From assembly GCA_031082225.1 (NCBI GenBank), contig JAVHLG010000003.1, forward strand, positions 1 through 64,000: a DNA stretch of 64,000 nt, read 5' to 3'. Both the position numbers and the translations under genes were made by a program. The notes beneath the pieces were generated by a model. It searched no databases, had not been told where the DNA came from, and saw nothing but the letters and a program-made list of their open reading frames with translations. The stretch is from Desulfovibrionaceae bacterium. GTDB taxonomy: Bacteria; Desulfobacterota; Desulfovibrionia; Desulfovibrionales; Desulfovibrionaceae. How positions within the stretch are numbered: the stretch's first letter is position 1; each line of letters starts with the position of its first letter. Positions 1 to 6,570 of the stretch are shown here, in pieces.

Positions 1-12
1 AGCCGGGTGAAG

Positions 13-42
13 GGAACCCCTTCTGTGAACAAAAGGGGTTCC
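13..42. terminator. Hairpin, possible terminator
   Basis: A perfect 10-bp inverted repeat (GGAACCCCTT with AAGGGGTTCC) encloses a 10-base loop. It lies about 70 bases past the stop of the minus-strand oxidoreductase gene. No long T-run follows on either strand, so it is a weak terminator candidate that could serve that gene or an unseen plus-strand gene to the left. Confidence 0.35.
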
Positions 43-112
43 TTTCCCCCGGACACCCATCCCTCCCCAAAACACTTTGTTGGTTTGCTGCGGCTCACAA
101 CCCAAACCTCTT

Positions 113-1813
113 CTACGGGCGTTTTGATCCCAGGTGGTCCAGGATGTAGCGGGCCGTGAGAGGAAGACCGTCGTAGCGCAGAATCTGCTGCGCGAAGGCG
201 AAGCCGGTCTCCTGCCGGATGAGCCGGGCCAGTTGTCCCGTGGAGTTGCCCTCGACCATCACGGCGCGGGGGGATTTCTCCAGGAGGGGAAGAAACTGGG
301 CGGGGACCAGGGGATAGACCTGGGAGAAATGGAGAACGGCGCAGGAGGTTCCGGAGTCGCGCAGAATCGCCGCCGCCTCCAGGGCCGCCCCCAGGGTCGT
401 GCCCCAGCAGGTGAGGAGGATATCGGCGGAGGCCTCGCCGTACAGGTCCGGTGGGACGGCGTCGGCAGATAGCCCCTGCATCTTGCGCGACCGCTTGTCC
501 TGCATGACCACCCGCACGCCCAGATCCTCGGTGATATGCCCGTCGGCGGTGTGTTCGTCGCTGTCGGCCACCACCAGATAGTCGCCGAAACCGGGAACCA
601 GCCGGGGCGAGACCCCGGAATCGGTCACGGCGTAGCGTTCGTAGACGCCGGGGCCGTCGTGGGCCGTCCCGGGCCGGGCCACAGCCGGAAGCGCCGCCAG
701 GTCGAAGGGCGCCACGCCCCGGTAGGAATCGGCCAAAAACTGGTCCGTGAGCACGAAAACAGGGCTCTGGTATTTCTCGGCCATATGCACGGATCGGTGC
801 GTCAGGTGGAAGCACTGCTCCACCGTGCCCGGCGCGAAGATGGCCCGGGGGAACTCGCCGTGCCCGGCGTAGAGCACGAGGTTCAGGTCGGCCTGCTCCG
901 TGCGCGTGGGCAGCCCGGTGGCCGGACCCGGTCGCATGGCCACCACGATGACCACCGGCGTCTCGATCATGCCCGACAGGCTTATGCCCTCGACCATCAG
1001 CGCAAAGCCGCCGCCGGAGGTGGGCACAAGCGCCGTGGCCCCGGCGAACGAGGCCCCCAGCGCCATGTTCACGGCCGCGATCTCGTCCTCGGCCTGCTCC
1101 ACCACCACCCCCATGGCCTGGGCCTTGGCGGCCAGGGTCAGGGCCACGGAGGTGCCCGGCGTCATGGGATAAAACGAGCAGAAATTGACCCCGGCGGCCA
1201 TGGCCCCAAGCGCAATGGCCTCGTTGCCGTTTAAGATAATCCGCTTGTCCGTGCGCGTGGCCGGGGCGATGCAGGTAAACGTCACCTGCTGCTGGGCCGT
1301 CCAGGCCATGGCGTCTGAGAAGACCTTGCGGTTGGCGGCCACCATCTCCTCGCCCTTTTTGGCGAAGGTGTCGTGGATGATCTTTTCGATCCATGCCGCG
1401 TCCAGGCACAAAAGCGAGCACAGAACCCCCAGGGCGGCCATGTTCTCGAAAATGGGCTTGGGGCACAGGGCCTGAAACGGCACGAGCAGGGTGCGCGGAC
1501 CGGCGGCGGACTGCCCCAGGGCCGCGTCCACGAGCACCACGGCCCGTTCGGTGAGCGCATCCCGGTGCAGGGCATACGTGGCGGCGTCCAGCGCCACCAG
1601 GATGTCCACGCCCTCGCGTGGGGCGGACACGGCCTCGGGGCTGACGCGCACGGCGTAGGTGTTGTGGCCGCCCCGTATGCGGGACATGTAGTCCTGGGTG
1701 ACCACGATCTCGTACCCGGCCCGGACCAGGGCCTTGGCCAGGAAATCGCCCACGGTGACCAGGCCCTGTCCGGCCTCGCCCCCGATGAGGATGTTGACGC
1801 TTATGTCTGACAT
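113..1813 (-). CDS. 2-oxoacid:acceptor oxidoreductase, fused gamma-alpha subunit
   Basis: The 566-residue protein fuses two subunits of a 2-oxoacid:ferredoxin oxidoreductase (KorA type). The gamma domain (residues 1-185) opens with GGEAGQG near residues 11-17. The alpha, pyrimidine-binding domain starts near residue 196 with GNEAIALGA and has the TSGGGFALM segment. The family converts a 2-oxoacid plus CoA to acyl-CoA with reduction of ferredoxin, and needs a separate thiamine-diphosphate beta subunit. The ATG at 1813 is chosen because GGAG lies 8 bases upstream; the longer frame to 1891 has no ribosome site. No beta gene is visible beside it, so the partner lies left of the window or elsewhere. 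A separate four-gene oxidoreductase lies at 59520-62480. Substrate cannot be told from the sequence. Confidence 0.9.
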   Translation of the reverse strand: MSDISVNILIGGEAGQGLVTVGDFLAKALVRAGYEIVVTQDYMSRIRGGHNTYAVRVSPEAVSAPREGVDILVALDAATYALHRDALTERAVVLVDAALGQSAAGPRTLLVPFQALCPKPIFENMAALGVLCSLLCLDAAWIEKIIHDTFAKKGEEMVAANRKVFSDAMAWTAQQQVTFTCIAPATRTDKRIILNGNEAIALGAMAAGVNFCSFYPMTPGTSVALTLAAKAQAMGVVVEQAEDEIAAVNMALGASFAGATALVPTSGGGFALMVEGISLSGMIETPVVIVVAMRPGPATGLPTRTEQADLNLVLYAGHGEFPRAIFAPGTVEQCFHLTHRSVHMAEKYQSPVFVLTDQFLADSYRGVAPFDLAALPAVARPGTAHDGPGVYERYAVTDSGVSPRLVPGFGDYLVVADSDEHTADGHITEDLGVRVVMQDKRSRKMQGLSADAVPPDLYGEASADILLTCWGTTLGAALEAAAILRDSGTSCAVLHFSQVYPLVPAQFLPLLEKSPRAVMVEGNSTGQLARLIRQETGFAFAQQILRYDGLPLTARYILDHLGSKRP

Positions 1814-1887
1814 GCACACATCTCCGGATTCTGGTTCTGCGGCTGTTCGTCCAAAGGCCGCCCCGTCCGCGAAACCGCAACGGGATG

Positions 1888-1909
1888 CCAAAGGGCTTTC
1901 GCCCTTTGG
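1888..1909. other. Hairpin upstream of the oxidoreductase gene
   Basis: A perfect 9-bp stem, CCAAAGGGC with GCCCTTTGG around a tttc loop. It is in the 308-base gap 1814-2121, which also holds the two-hairpin repeat at 2029-2109 and no gene. There is no T-run, so a role as a terminator is doubtful; an attenuation or mRNA-stability element for the gene at 113-1813 is possible. Confidence 0.5.
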
Positions 1910-2028
1910 CCCCCGGAGGGTTCACCTTGTCAGCATCGCTACCGGGCGGCGGGCTTCATGGACGAAGCCCGTTGCCCCCGCAGGGGTTCCCGCCACACTC
2001 CAGTTGCCTCGCGGGCTTGCGTGTGTCC

Positions 2029-2109
2029 TCGAAACCCGCCTATGCGGATTTCGAAAAACAAGAATGCAAGATGCTTCTTTTCTCCTAAAAAATACTGGCG
2101 TATTTTTTA
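2029..2109 (+). repeat. Two-hairpin intergenic repeat, copy A
   Basis: Two hairpins in a row. The first is GC-rich: TCGAAA and CCGC (2029-2039) pair with GCGG and TTTCGA (2044-2054) with one mismatch. The second is a pure A/T-type stem: TAAAAAATAC (2086-2095) and its exact complement (2100-2109) around a tggc loop. The same order, GC hairpin then A/T hairpin with a 4-base loop, is seen in the tandem repeat at 5276-5795. Copy A lies 13 bases past the stop of the minus-strand ferritin-like gene, so it could also act as its 3' end. Confidence 0.6.
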
Positions 2110-2121
2110 AGGGATTGGGCA

Positions 2122-2655
2122 CTAGGCCCCGTCGAGCCCCGAGCCTTCCTTTTCCAGGTGCCAACCCTGGGGATCCTCGAAATAGTAGCGGGTGTCCGAG
2201 AGCAGGACGTGAAAGCCGCGCTGATCCCGGATCATCTCCACCAGAAAGGCCTTTTCCACAGGATCCGTGACCCGGGCCAGATGGTCGTGGAAAAACCGCA
2301 GGGCCGCCAGTTCCGCGTCGATGGCCGCCGCAAGCGCCCCGACCACGGTCATGCAGGCCGCCGAGCCGGGCGGCATGCCGGGAACCAGGGTGGAAAAAAC
2401 GCCGCGCATACCTGCGGGTTCGTCGTCGCGCAGTCGGCAGGCCGCCTCCCAGTCCTTGCCGGCCTGGAGGTTCCGATAGACCTCCTCGATGTGCGCCCGC
2501 TGTTTTTTCTTGTCGGCCATCAGCCGCTCGAAGACCTCGCGGCCCAGGGCCTCGGGGCAGTCGGCCACGGCCTTGGCGTAGAACCCCACGGCCTTGTCGG
2601 CCAAATCCAGGGCCTGGCACAACATCTCTTGGGAAGGGGGGGCAGTATCCGGCAT
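2122..2655 (-). CDS. Ferritin-like (rubrerythrin-related) protein
   Basis: This 177-residue protein has two helical half-repeats of the ferritin-like or rubrerythrin kind: one around LADKAVGFYAKAV with KKKQRAHIEEV, one around AELAALRFFHDHL with RDQRGFHVLL. Each half keeps the histidine, but the glutamate of the usual ExxH iron-binding motif is not in place (KQRAH and QRGFH), so the di-iron site may be altered or absent. There is no rubredoxin-type Cys4 tail. The ATG at 2655 follows GGAGG. It lies 79 bases after ferritin and desulfoferrodoxin on the same strand and may share their transcript, which suggests a part in oxygen or iron stress. Function is inferred from fold and context only. Confidence 0.75.
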   Translation of the reverse strand: MPDTAPPSQEMLCQALDLADKAVGFYAKAVADCPEALGREVFERLMADKKKQRAHIEEVYRNLQAGKDWEAACRLRDDEPAGMRGVFSTLVPGMPPGSAACMTVVGALAAAIDAELAALRFFHDHLARVTDPVEKAFLVEMIRDQRGFHVLLSDTRYYFEDPQGWHLEKEGSGLDGA

Positions 2656-2734
2656 GGTTCCTCCGGGAAAACCGTGGGGCCGTCAGACCATCGGCGTGAC
2701 GGCCCCGTTCGGGCGGGATTGCGCAAGGCGCTTG

Positions 2735-3244
2735 TTACGGGATGACCGGCGGGGTGAACACCCGCAGGGCCAAGTCCTTATCCAGCATGAACCAGCCGCC
2801 GGGCGTGGACTCCACCAGCTTGAGCTTCTGGATGACCTCGGTGACGCTGGCCTCCTCCTCCACCTGCTCGGAAATGAACCACTGCAGGAAGGCCACCGTG
2901 GCGTGGTCCTTTTCCTTGATGGCCAGATCCATCAGGGCCCCGATACGCGCCGTGACCTTCTGCTCGTGGGCCAGGGACTCTTGGAAGACGGCCAGGGGCG
3001 AGTCCCATTTGACCGGCGGGGCGTCCAGGGCCTGGAGCACCACCCGTCCGCCGCGTTCGTTGAGGAATCTGTAGAACCGCTCGGCGTGGGCCCGTTCCTC
3101 CTGCTCCTGGATGTGCATCCAGTTGGCGAACCCGGCCAGCCCCTGTTCCTCGAAGTAGGCGGCCATGGCCAGATACAGGTAGCCGGAATAGTATTCCCAC
3201 TTGACCTGGTCGTTGAGGGTCTGCTCCATCTTTTTCGAGAGCAT
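2735..3244 (-). CDS. Ferritin
   Basis: A 169-residue bacterial non-heme ferritin, which stores iron in a 24-subunit cytoplasmic shell after oxidising Fe(II). The ferroxidase ligands are in the usual places: Glu17, Glu50 and His53 (EExxH region QEERAH), and the length is normal. The ATG at 3244 has AAAGGA 7 bases upstream. It follows desulfoferrodoxin by 3 bases, so the two are almost certainly co-transcribed; taking up iron next to a superoxide reductase limits Fenton chemistry. The A/T balance and codon use match the neighbours. Confidence 0.95.
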   Translation of the reverse strand: MLSKKMEQTLNDQVKWEYYSGYLYLAMAAYFEEQGLAGFANWMHIQEQEERAHAERFYRFLNERGGRVVLQALDAPPVKWDSPLAVFQESLAHEQKVTARIGALMDLAIKEKDHATVAFLQWFISEQVEEEASVTEVIQKLKLVESTPGGWFMLDKDLALRVFTPPVIP

Positions 3245-3247
3245 GGC

Positions 3248-3625
3248 CTAGTCCTTTTTCCACAGCCCATGGATGTTGCAATATTCCCGGGCGGAGACCG
3301 TCGTGGCCGCAATGCAGAACTCCGCCTCCGGGGCCTGGCCTGGGGCGAGGAAGGCCTTGTAGGACACGCCGTCGGCCAGAAGCTCGATCCATTCGATGTA
3401 GTGCTTCTCCTCCATGGGATGGGGCACGCCGCCGACCTTGACCTTGTAGCCGGTGGCGGTTTTCTCGATGACCGGGACGTGCTTTTCCTTGGAGGCGTCC
3501 ACCACGCCCTCCTCCATGAGTTTCATGGGCTGGCCGCAGCAGACCAGATCGCCGCCGCCGGTATGCAGCACTTCCACAATATTTCCGCAGATTTCACACT
3601 TGTAGACTTCGAGCATCTTGGTCAT
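3248..3625 (-). CDS. dfx: Desulfoferrodoxin (superoxide reductase)
   Basis: A 125-residue two-centre superoxide reductase, which reduces superoxide to peroxide without releasing oxygen. Centre I, the desulforedoxin-type Fe(Cys)4 site, is complete: Cys10, Cys13, Cys29, Cys30. Centre II ligands are His49, His69, His75, Cys116 and His119 (motif CNIHGLW). These match the known positions in Desulfovibrio proteins exactly. The ATG at 3625 is chosen because AAGGAG sits 9 bases upstream; the ATG at 3634 overlaps that site. First gene of a likely dfx-ferritin-ferritin-like operon. Confidence 0.97.
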   Translation of the reverse strand: MTKMLEVYKCEICGNIVEVLHTGGGDLVCCGQPMKLMEEGVVDASKEKHVPVIEKTATGYKVKVGGVPHPMEEKHYIEWIELLADGVSYKAFLAPGQAPEAEFCIAATTVSAREYCNIHGLWKKD

Positions 3626-3709
3626 GATCGTCATCTCCTTTTGGGCTTGTTTTCCGTCCTCCCCGCCCAGGCAACGCGCAATCGGCTCTGGGGAGACGCG
3701 CATACTTTC

Positions 3710-3738
3710 ACTACACCACTTCTTCCAGGCTTTCGCAA
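3710..3738 (-). promoter_or_regulatory. Likely promoter of the dfx operon
   Basis: On the minus strand TTGCGA (3733-3738) and TGTAGT (3710-3715) are separated by exactly 17 bases, about 85 bases upstream of the dfx start. The fit to sigma-70 boxes is moderate. No clear PerR- or Fur-type palindrome was found. The remainder of the 346-base gap 3626-3971 holds a short CCCC-tac-GGGG hairpin (3815-3825) and no gene. Confidence 0.4.
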
Positions 3739-3971
3739 CCCCTTCGTGTCCATCCGCCGCCAATCCCCGGTCAGCCACCCACAATGGCTTCAGGACGCCA
3801 GGGGTTGCAAACATACCCCTACGGGGCATATTTCATGTCATGCTTCCTGGGATATAAGTCGCCCACGGCCATGGGCAAGCCGTCATGGCCCATCCGGCTA
3901 AAGAAATCGCCGCGTCGGCCGATGACATAAAGGCAGGCCCTCAAGGAAACCCCGGGCCTGGGGACACGAAC

Positions 3972-4508
3972 ATGAACATACCCCGCCCGTTGTTGCTTAG
4001 CCTGGCACTGGCCACGGCCCTGAGCATGGCCGTGCCGGACACGGGGCGGGCCGAACCCGCGCCGTTTCCCACCACCATCGGCATCCGGGACGTGAGCCAG
4101 CCTCCGTCGCCGGGGCGCGACCCCGTGCCCTTTACGCCCAAGCCCCAAAAACCATCCCGGCCCGGCAGCCGGAAACCCGCCAAGCCGCAAAAAACGGCCG
4201 CCGCGAAACCGGCAGCGCCGACCCAAGCCCGGCCCCAGGTCCAGGCCGCGCCTGCGCCAGCGCCGCAACGGCCCCAGGTCCAGGCCGCGCCAGCGGCAAT
4301 CCTGCCGACGCCTGAGGAACTCAACCGGAAATATTCCGCAGTCAATGAAAGCCTGTCGCCCCTGGCCGTGGGCCCGGTTCCGGCCCCGGCCCCGGCGTCG
4401 GCCCAGGGAGCGACTCCGGCCCCGACGCCCTCTTCCGGGCAGACAACCCCGGCCGCCGCACCAGGCCCCAATATGGCGGAACCCGCTGCCACGCCGCCAT
4501 TGCCCTGA
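3972..4508 (+). CDS. Secreted proline/alanine-rich protein, unknown function
   Basis: A 178-residue protein with a clear signal peptide (residues 1-27, MNIPRPLLLSLALATALSM, cut after GRA). The mature part is low-complexity: runs rich in Pro, Ala and Lys, and a short internal duplication RPQVQAAPAPAPQ / RPQVQAAPAA encoded by a near-exact DNA repeat around 4230-4300. A more ordinary segment, LPTPEELNRKYSAVNESL, is in the middle. No domain is recognised. It may be a periplasmic spacer protein. The ATG at 3972 was chosen because it opens the signal peptide; an upstream frame from 3885 lacks one. It precedes the FlgO-like gene in the same direction. Confidence 0.65.
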   Translation: MNIPRPLLLSLALATALSMAVPDTGRAEPAPFPTTIGIRDVSQPPSPGRDPVPFTPKPQKPSRPGSRKPAKPQKTAAAKPAAPTQARPQVQAAPAPAPQRPQVQAAPAAILPTPEELNRKYSAVNESLSPLAVGPVPAPAPASAQGATPAPTPSSGQTTPAAAPGPNMAEPAATPPLP

Positions 4509-4554
4509 TGTCGCCGCCTGGAAATCCAGACATCCGGATGCTGCGATCAACACA

Positions 4555-4600
4555 ATGAAAATATGGAATTTTTGCTAATACATACGGGCATATTTTTCAT
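4555..4600 (+). repeat. A/T hairpin, possible relative of the two-hairpin repeat
   Basis: ATGAAAATATG (4555-4565) pairs with CATATTTTTCAT (4589-4600) with one extra T. The right half, ACGGGCATATTTTTCATGG, resembles the right half of the A/T hairpins at 2100-2112 and 5421-5432. It is 39 bases upstream of the FlgO-like gene and may be part of its leader or end the gene before it. Membership of the family is uncertain. Confidence 0.35.
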
Positions 4601-4639
4601 GGAACGCAACACGAGGCCATCCACACAAGGGGCATTCCC

Positions 4640-5317
4640 ATGCACAGAGTCCACACGCAACGACTCCGCGCCGTGACGCCAGCCTGCGCGGCATGCTTCG
4701 CGGCAATACTTCTGGCGATCCTCCTGGCCTCGGCCCCGGCCATAGCCAAAGGCCCGCCTCCGCCGCCTCCCCGCTATCCCGAGGTGGCCATGGCCCTGGC
4801 CGACGACCTGGACCGCCAGGCCGCGCCGCGCCTCGGGATCGGATTTCCGGACAATTCCCGGGGACTGTACTGGGTGGTGGTCACGGTTCCGGCGCAAGCC
4901 GACGATCTGGAGGCGTCCTCGGGGCTGGGGCGGCTCATGGCCCAGGAACTGTCCTGCGCCCTGGTGGCCAGGGGCTACAATGTGCAGGAGATCCGCAAGG
5001 CCTCGGAGATCGCCTTTGACCGCACCCAGGGCGAGTTCATCCTCACCCGGGACACCCGGGCCCTGGCCAGACGCCACGTCACGGCGACCCTGGTGGTGGC
5101 TGCGACCTATACGGTGTTGCCGGGGGAGGTGCGGTTCAACGTGGAGCTCATGGACGCCAGGAACAACAACATCGTGGCCATGACCAGCCGCAGTCTGGCC
5201 AAGACCCAGGAGGTGGCGGCGCTTTTGGGACGTTCCGGGCTTTCCGCCGTGGGGCCGACGGTGTCCACAGTGGATGCGGCGTCCTTCCAACGGGAGATGC
5301 TGCCCTCTCTGCGATAA
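4640..5317 (+). CDS. FlgO-like outer-membrane protein
   Basis: The 225-residue protein has a signal peptide (hydrophobic stretch about residues 18-33, cut near IAKG) and then a FlgO-type domain (about residues 45-190). In Vibrio, FlgO is an outer-membrane protein of the flagellar H-ring; many homologues have no known flagellar link. Here no flagellar gene is nearby, so the family name is as far as the evidence goes. The ATG follows AAGGGG. The last codons (ASFQREMLPSLR) form the first unit of a degenerate tandem repeat that continues for about 480 bases past the stop. Confidence 0.75.
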   Translation: MHRVHTQRLRAVTPACAACFAAILLAILLASAPAIAKGPPPPPPRYPEVAMALADDLDRQAAPRLGIGFPDNSRGLYWVVVTVPAQADDLEASSGLGRLMAQELSCALVARGYNVQEIRKASEIAFDRTQGEFILTRDTRALARRHVTATLVVAATYTVLPGEVRFNVELMDARNNNIVAMTSRSLAKTQEVAALLGRSGLSAVGPTVSTVDAASFQREMLPSLR

Positions 5318-5795
5318 CCGCCCCGCTTTCCTGCTGACGCGGGAAACGGCCGTTCCCGGAAGGATCGGCCGTTTAGCTGTTGACGAGGAGAAAACCGGTT
5401 GTTTCATTAAAAACACTGACGTGTTTTTATGGTGTGGTTTCGGCCTCCTTCCAGCGGGAGCTGCTTCCGTATCTGTGTCGCAAGATCTATTTCTCTGCTG
5501 TCACAAGAAACGTACGTTCCCGGAAGGAAGCGGCTATTTTGGCGGATTTTGAGAAGGAAACCGATTGGTTCCTCAAAATAGCGGCGTATGTTTTCTGGGG
5601 CGGGTGCGAAACCCTTTCGACGTGAACGGCCCCTTGTTGACGTTGATAGCTCTGTTTCTCTCCTGTCGCAAGAAACGACCGCCCCCGAAGGGAACGGCCG
5701 TTTCTAAGCTTCACGAGGAAGAAGGCAGCTTCCATTTAACAAAACGGACCTGTTTTTCATCACGGCTGGACGATTCCGCTTTCCAGCCGAGGCGG
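5276..5795 (+). repeat. About 165-base degenerate tandem repeat overlapping the FlgO-like gene end
   Basis: Three diverged units and the beginning of a fourth fill the 497-base gap and the last 42 bases of the FlgO-like gene. Unit starts are near 5276, 5440, 5605 and 5770. Units 1 and 2 match at 29 of 36 bases in the coding tail (5276-5311 with 5440-5475) and 20 of 22 around the GC hairpin (5343 and 5507). Each unit has a coding-tail-like part, a GC hairpin (AAACGGCCG at 5344-5352 with 5366-5374; degenerate at 5507 and 5672-5704) and an A/T hairpin (AAAAACAC at 5409-5416 with 5421-5428; then near 5575 and 5741). Later units do not keep an open frame with a start, so no gene is called. Confidence 0.8.
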
Positions 5796-5814
5796 GCACA
5801 TCGCCCCAGAGGGA

Positions 5815-6303
5815 TCAGGCCTCGAGCACCTTGCGCAGTTCATCCTCTTTGTCCTTCGTCAGGGAGGTCCGAAGGATCTTGCCCTTGCCCGCGAACGCCT
5901 TGAGGTCGTCCAGAACCTTGTCCGCCGTCATCTTGCGAACCAGGACAAACAACGCGGAATTGCCCGGTTGAAACGACCCGGCCATGTCCTTCATCATCGT
6001 ATCGTCGATGCCGATGTCCGCGAGTTTGCCGGAAACGGCCCCGGCGCCGGCCCCAACGGCCAGGCCCAACAGCGGATTGAAGAAGATCATCCCGATCAGC
6101 ATGCCCCAGAAGCCGCCGCTTAAGGCCCCCATGGCGGTCAGGTTCACGGCCTGATGCAGCTTGATCTTGCCTGCGGCGTCCTTGGTCACGACCACGACGT
6201 CATCCATCTCGATCAGATATTCCTTCTGCAGTTTGGCCAGTTCGGACCGCATCTCGAACGCGGTATGCTCGTCATCAAACAACACGGCGATCAGATCACT
6301 CAT
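5815..6303 (-). CDS. DUF1269 family protein
   Basis: A 162-residue protein of the DUF1269 group. The N-terminal 60 residues form a small alpha/beta part (DLIAVLFDDEHTAFEMRSEL), followed by a glycine-rich hydrophobic hairpin (about 70-105, with GMLIGMIFFNPLLGLAVGAG) and a C-terminal charged part ending KDKEDELRKVLEA. The glycine-zipper segment suggests membrane contact. Biochemical role unknown. The ATG at 6303 follows AAGGAG. It stands alone between repeat-rich intergenic regions. Confidence 0.8.
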   Translation of the reverse strand: MSDLIAVLFDDEHTAFEMRSELAKLQKEYLIEMDDVVVVTKDAAGKIKLHQAVNLTAMGALSGGFWGMLIGMIFFNPLLGLAVGAGAGAVSGKLADIGIDDTMMKDMAGSFQPGNSALFVLVRKMTADKVLDDLKAFAGKGKILRTSLTKDKEDELRKVLEA

Positions 6304-6382
6304 CTGTGGCTCCTTTTCGTGGGCTGACGGTTTGTCAAAACGATGCGGGCGTTGCCCTGCGCCGCCTCGCGCAATACCTACA

Positions 6383-6445
6383 GACGGACTTTGGCGGCAA
6401 CATGATGAACTCGTTCCTTTTAAAAACCGACGTCTTTTCCAAGGG
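6383..6445 (+). repeat. Degenerate two-hairpin repeat, solo copy
   Basis: This stretch aligns with the last part of unit 2 of the tandem repeat: CGGACTTTGGCGG here and CGGCTATTTTGGCGG there, then TCGTTCCTTTTAAAAACCGACG against TTGGTTCCTCAAAATAGCGGCG, both ending in a run of T and GGGGC. The hairpins are worn. It lies in the 267-base gap between lon and the DUF1269 gene, which has no gene of its own. Confidence 0.45.
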
Positions 6446-6570
6446 GCGCAATCCTCGTGTGATGTTCCACACATAAGCCTGTGTTTCGCTTGGCCGAAAG
6501 CAGTGTTTCAAAGCCCTTGCCTGGAAGCCACGACCACAGCACAATACCCCGTTATTTACAAAACGCGGCA

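Noticed and set aside
3626-3971. PerR or Fur box upstream of dfx
   Set aside because: No A/T-rich palindrome of the expected length; only a CCCC-tac-GGGG hairpin, which does not fit.
5380-5625. Open frame with a FlgO-like tail (ASFQRELLP) downstream of the FlgO-like gene
   Set aside because: No start with a ribosome site, and the frame is just the second unit of the degenerate repeat.
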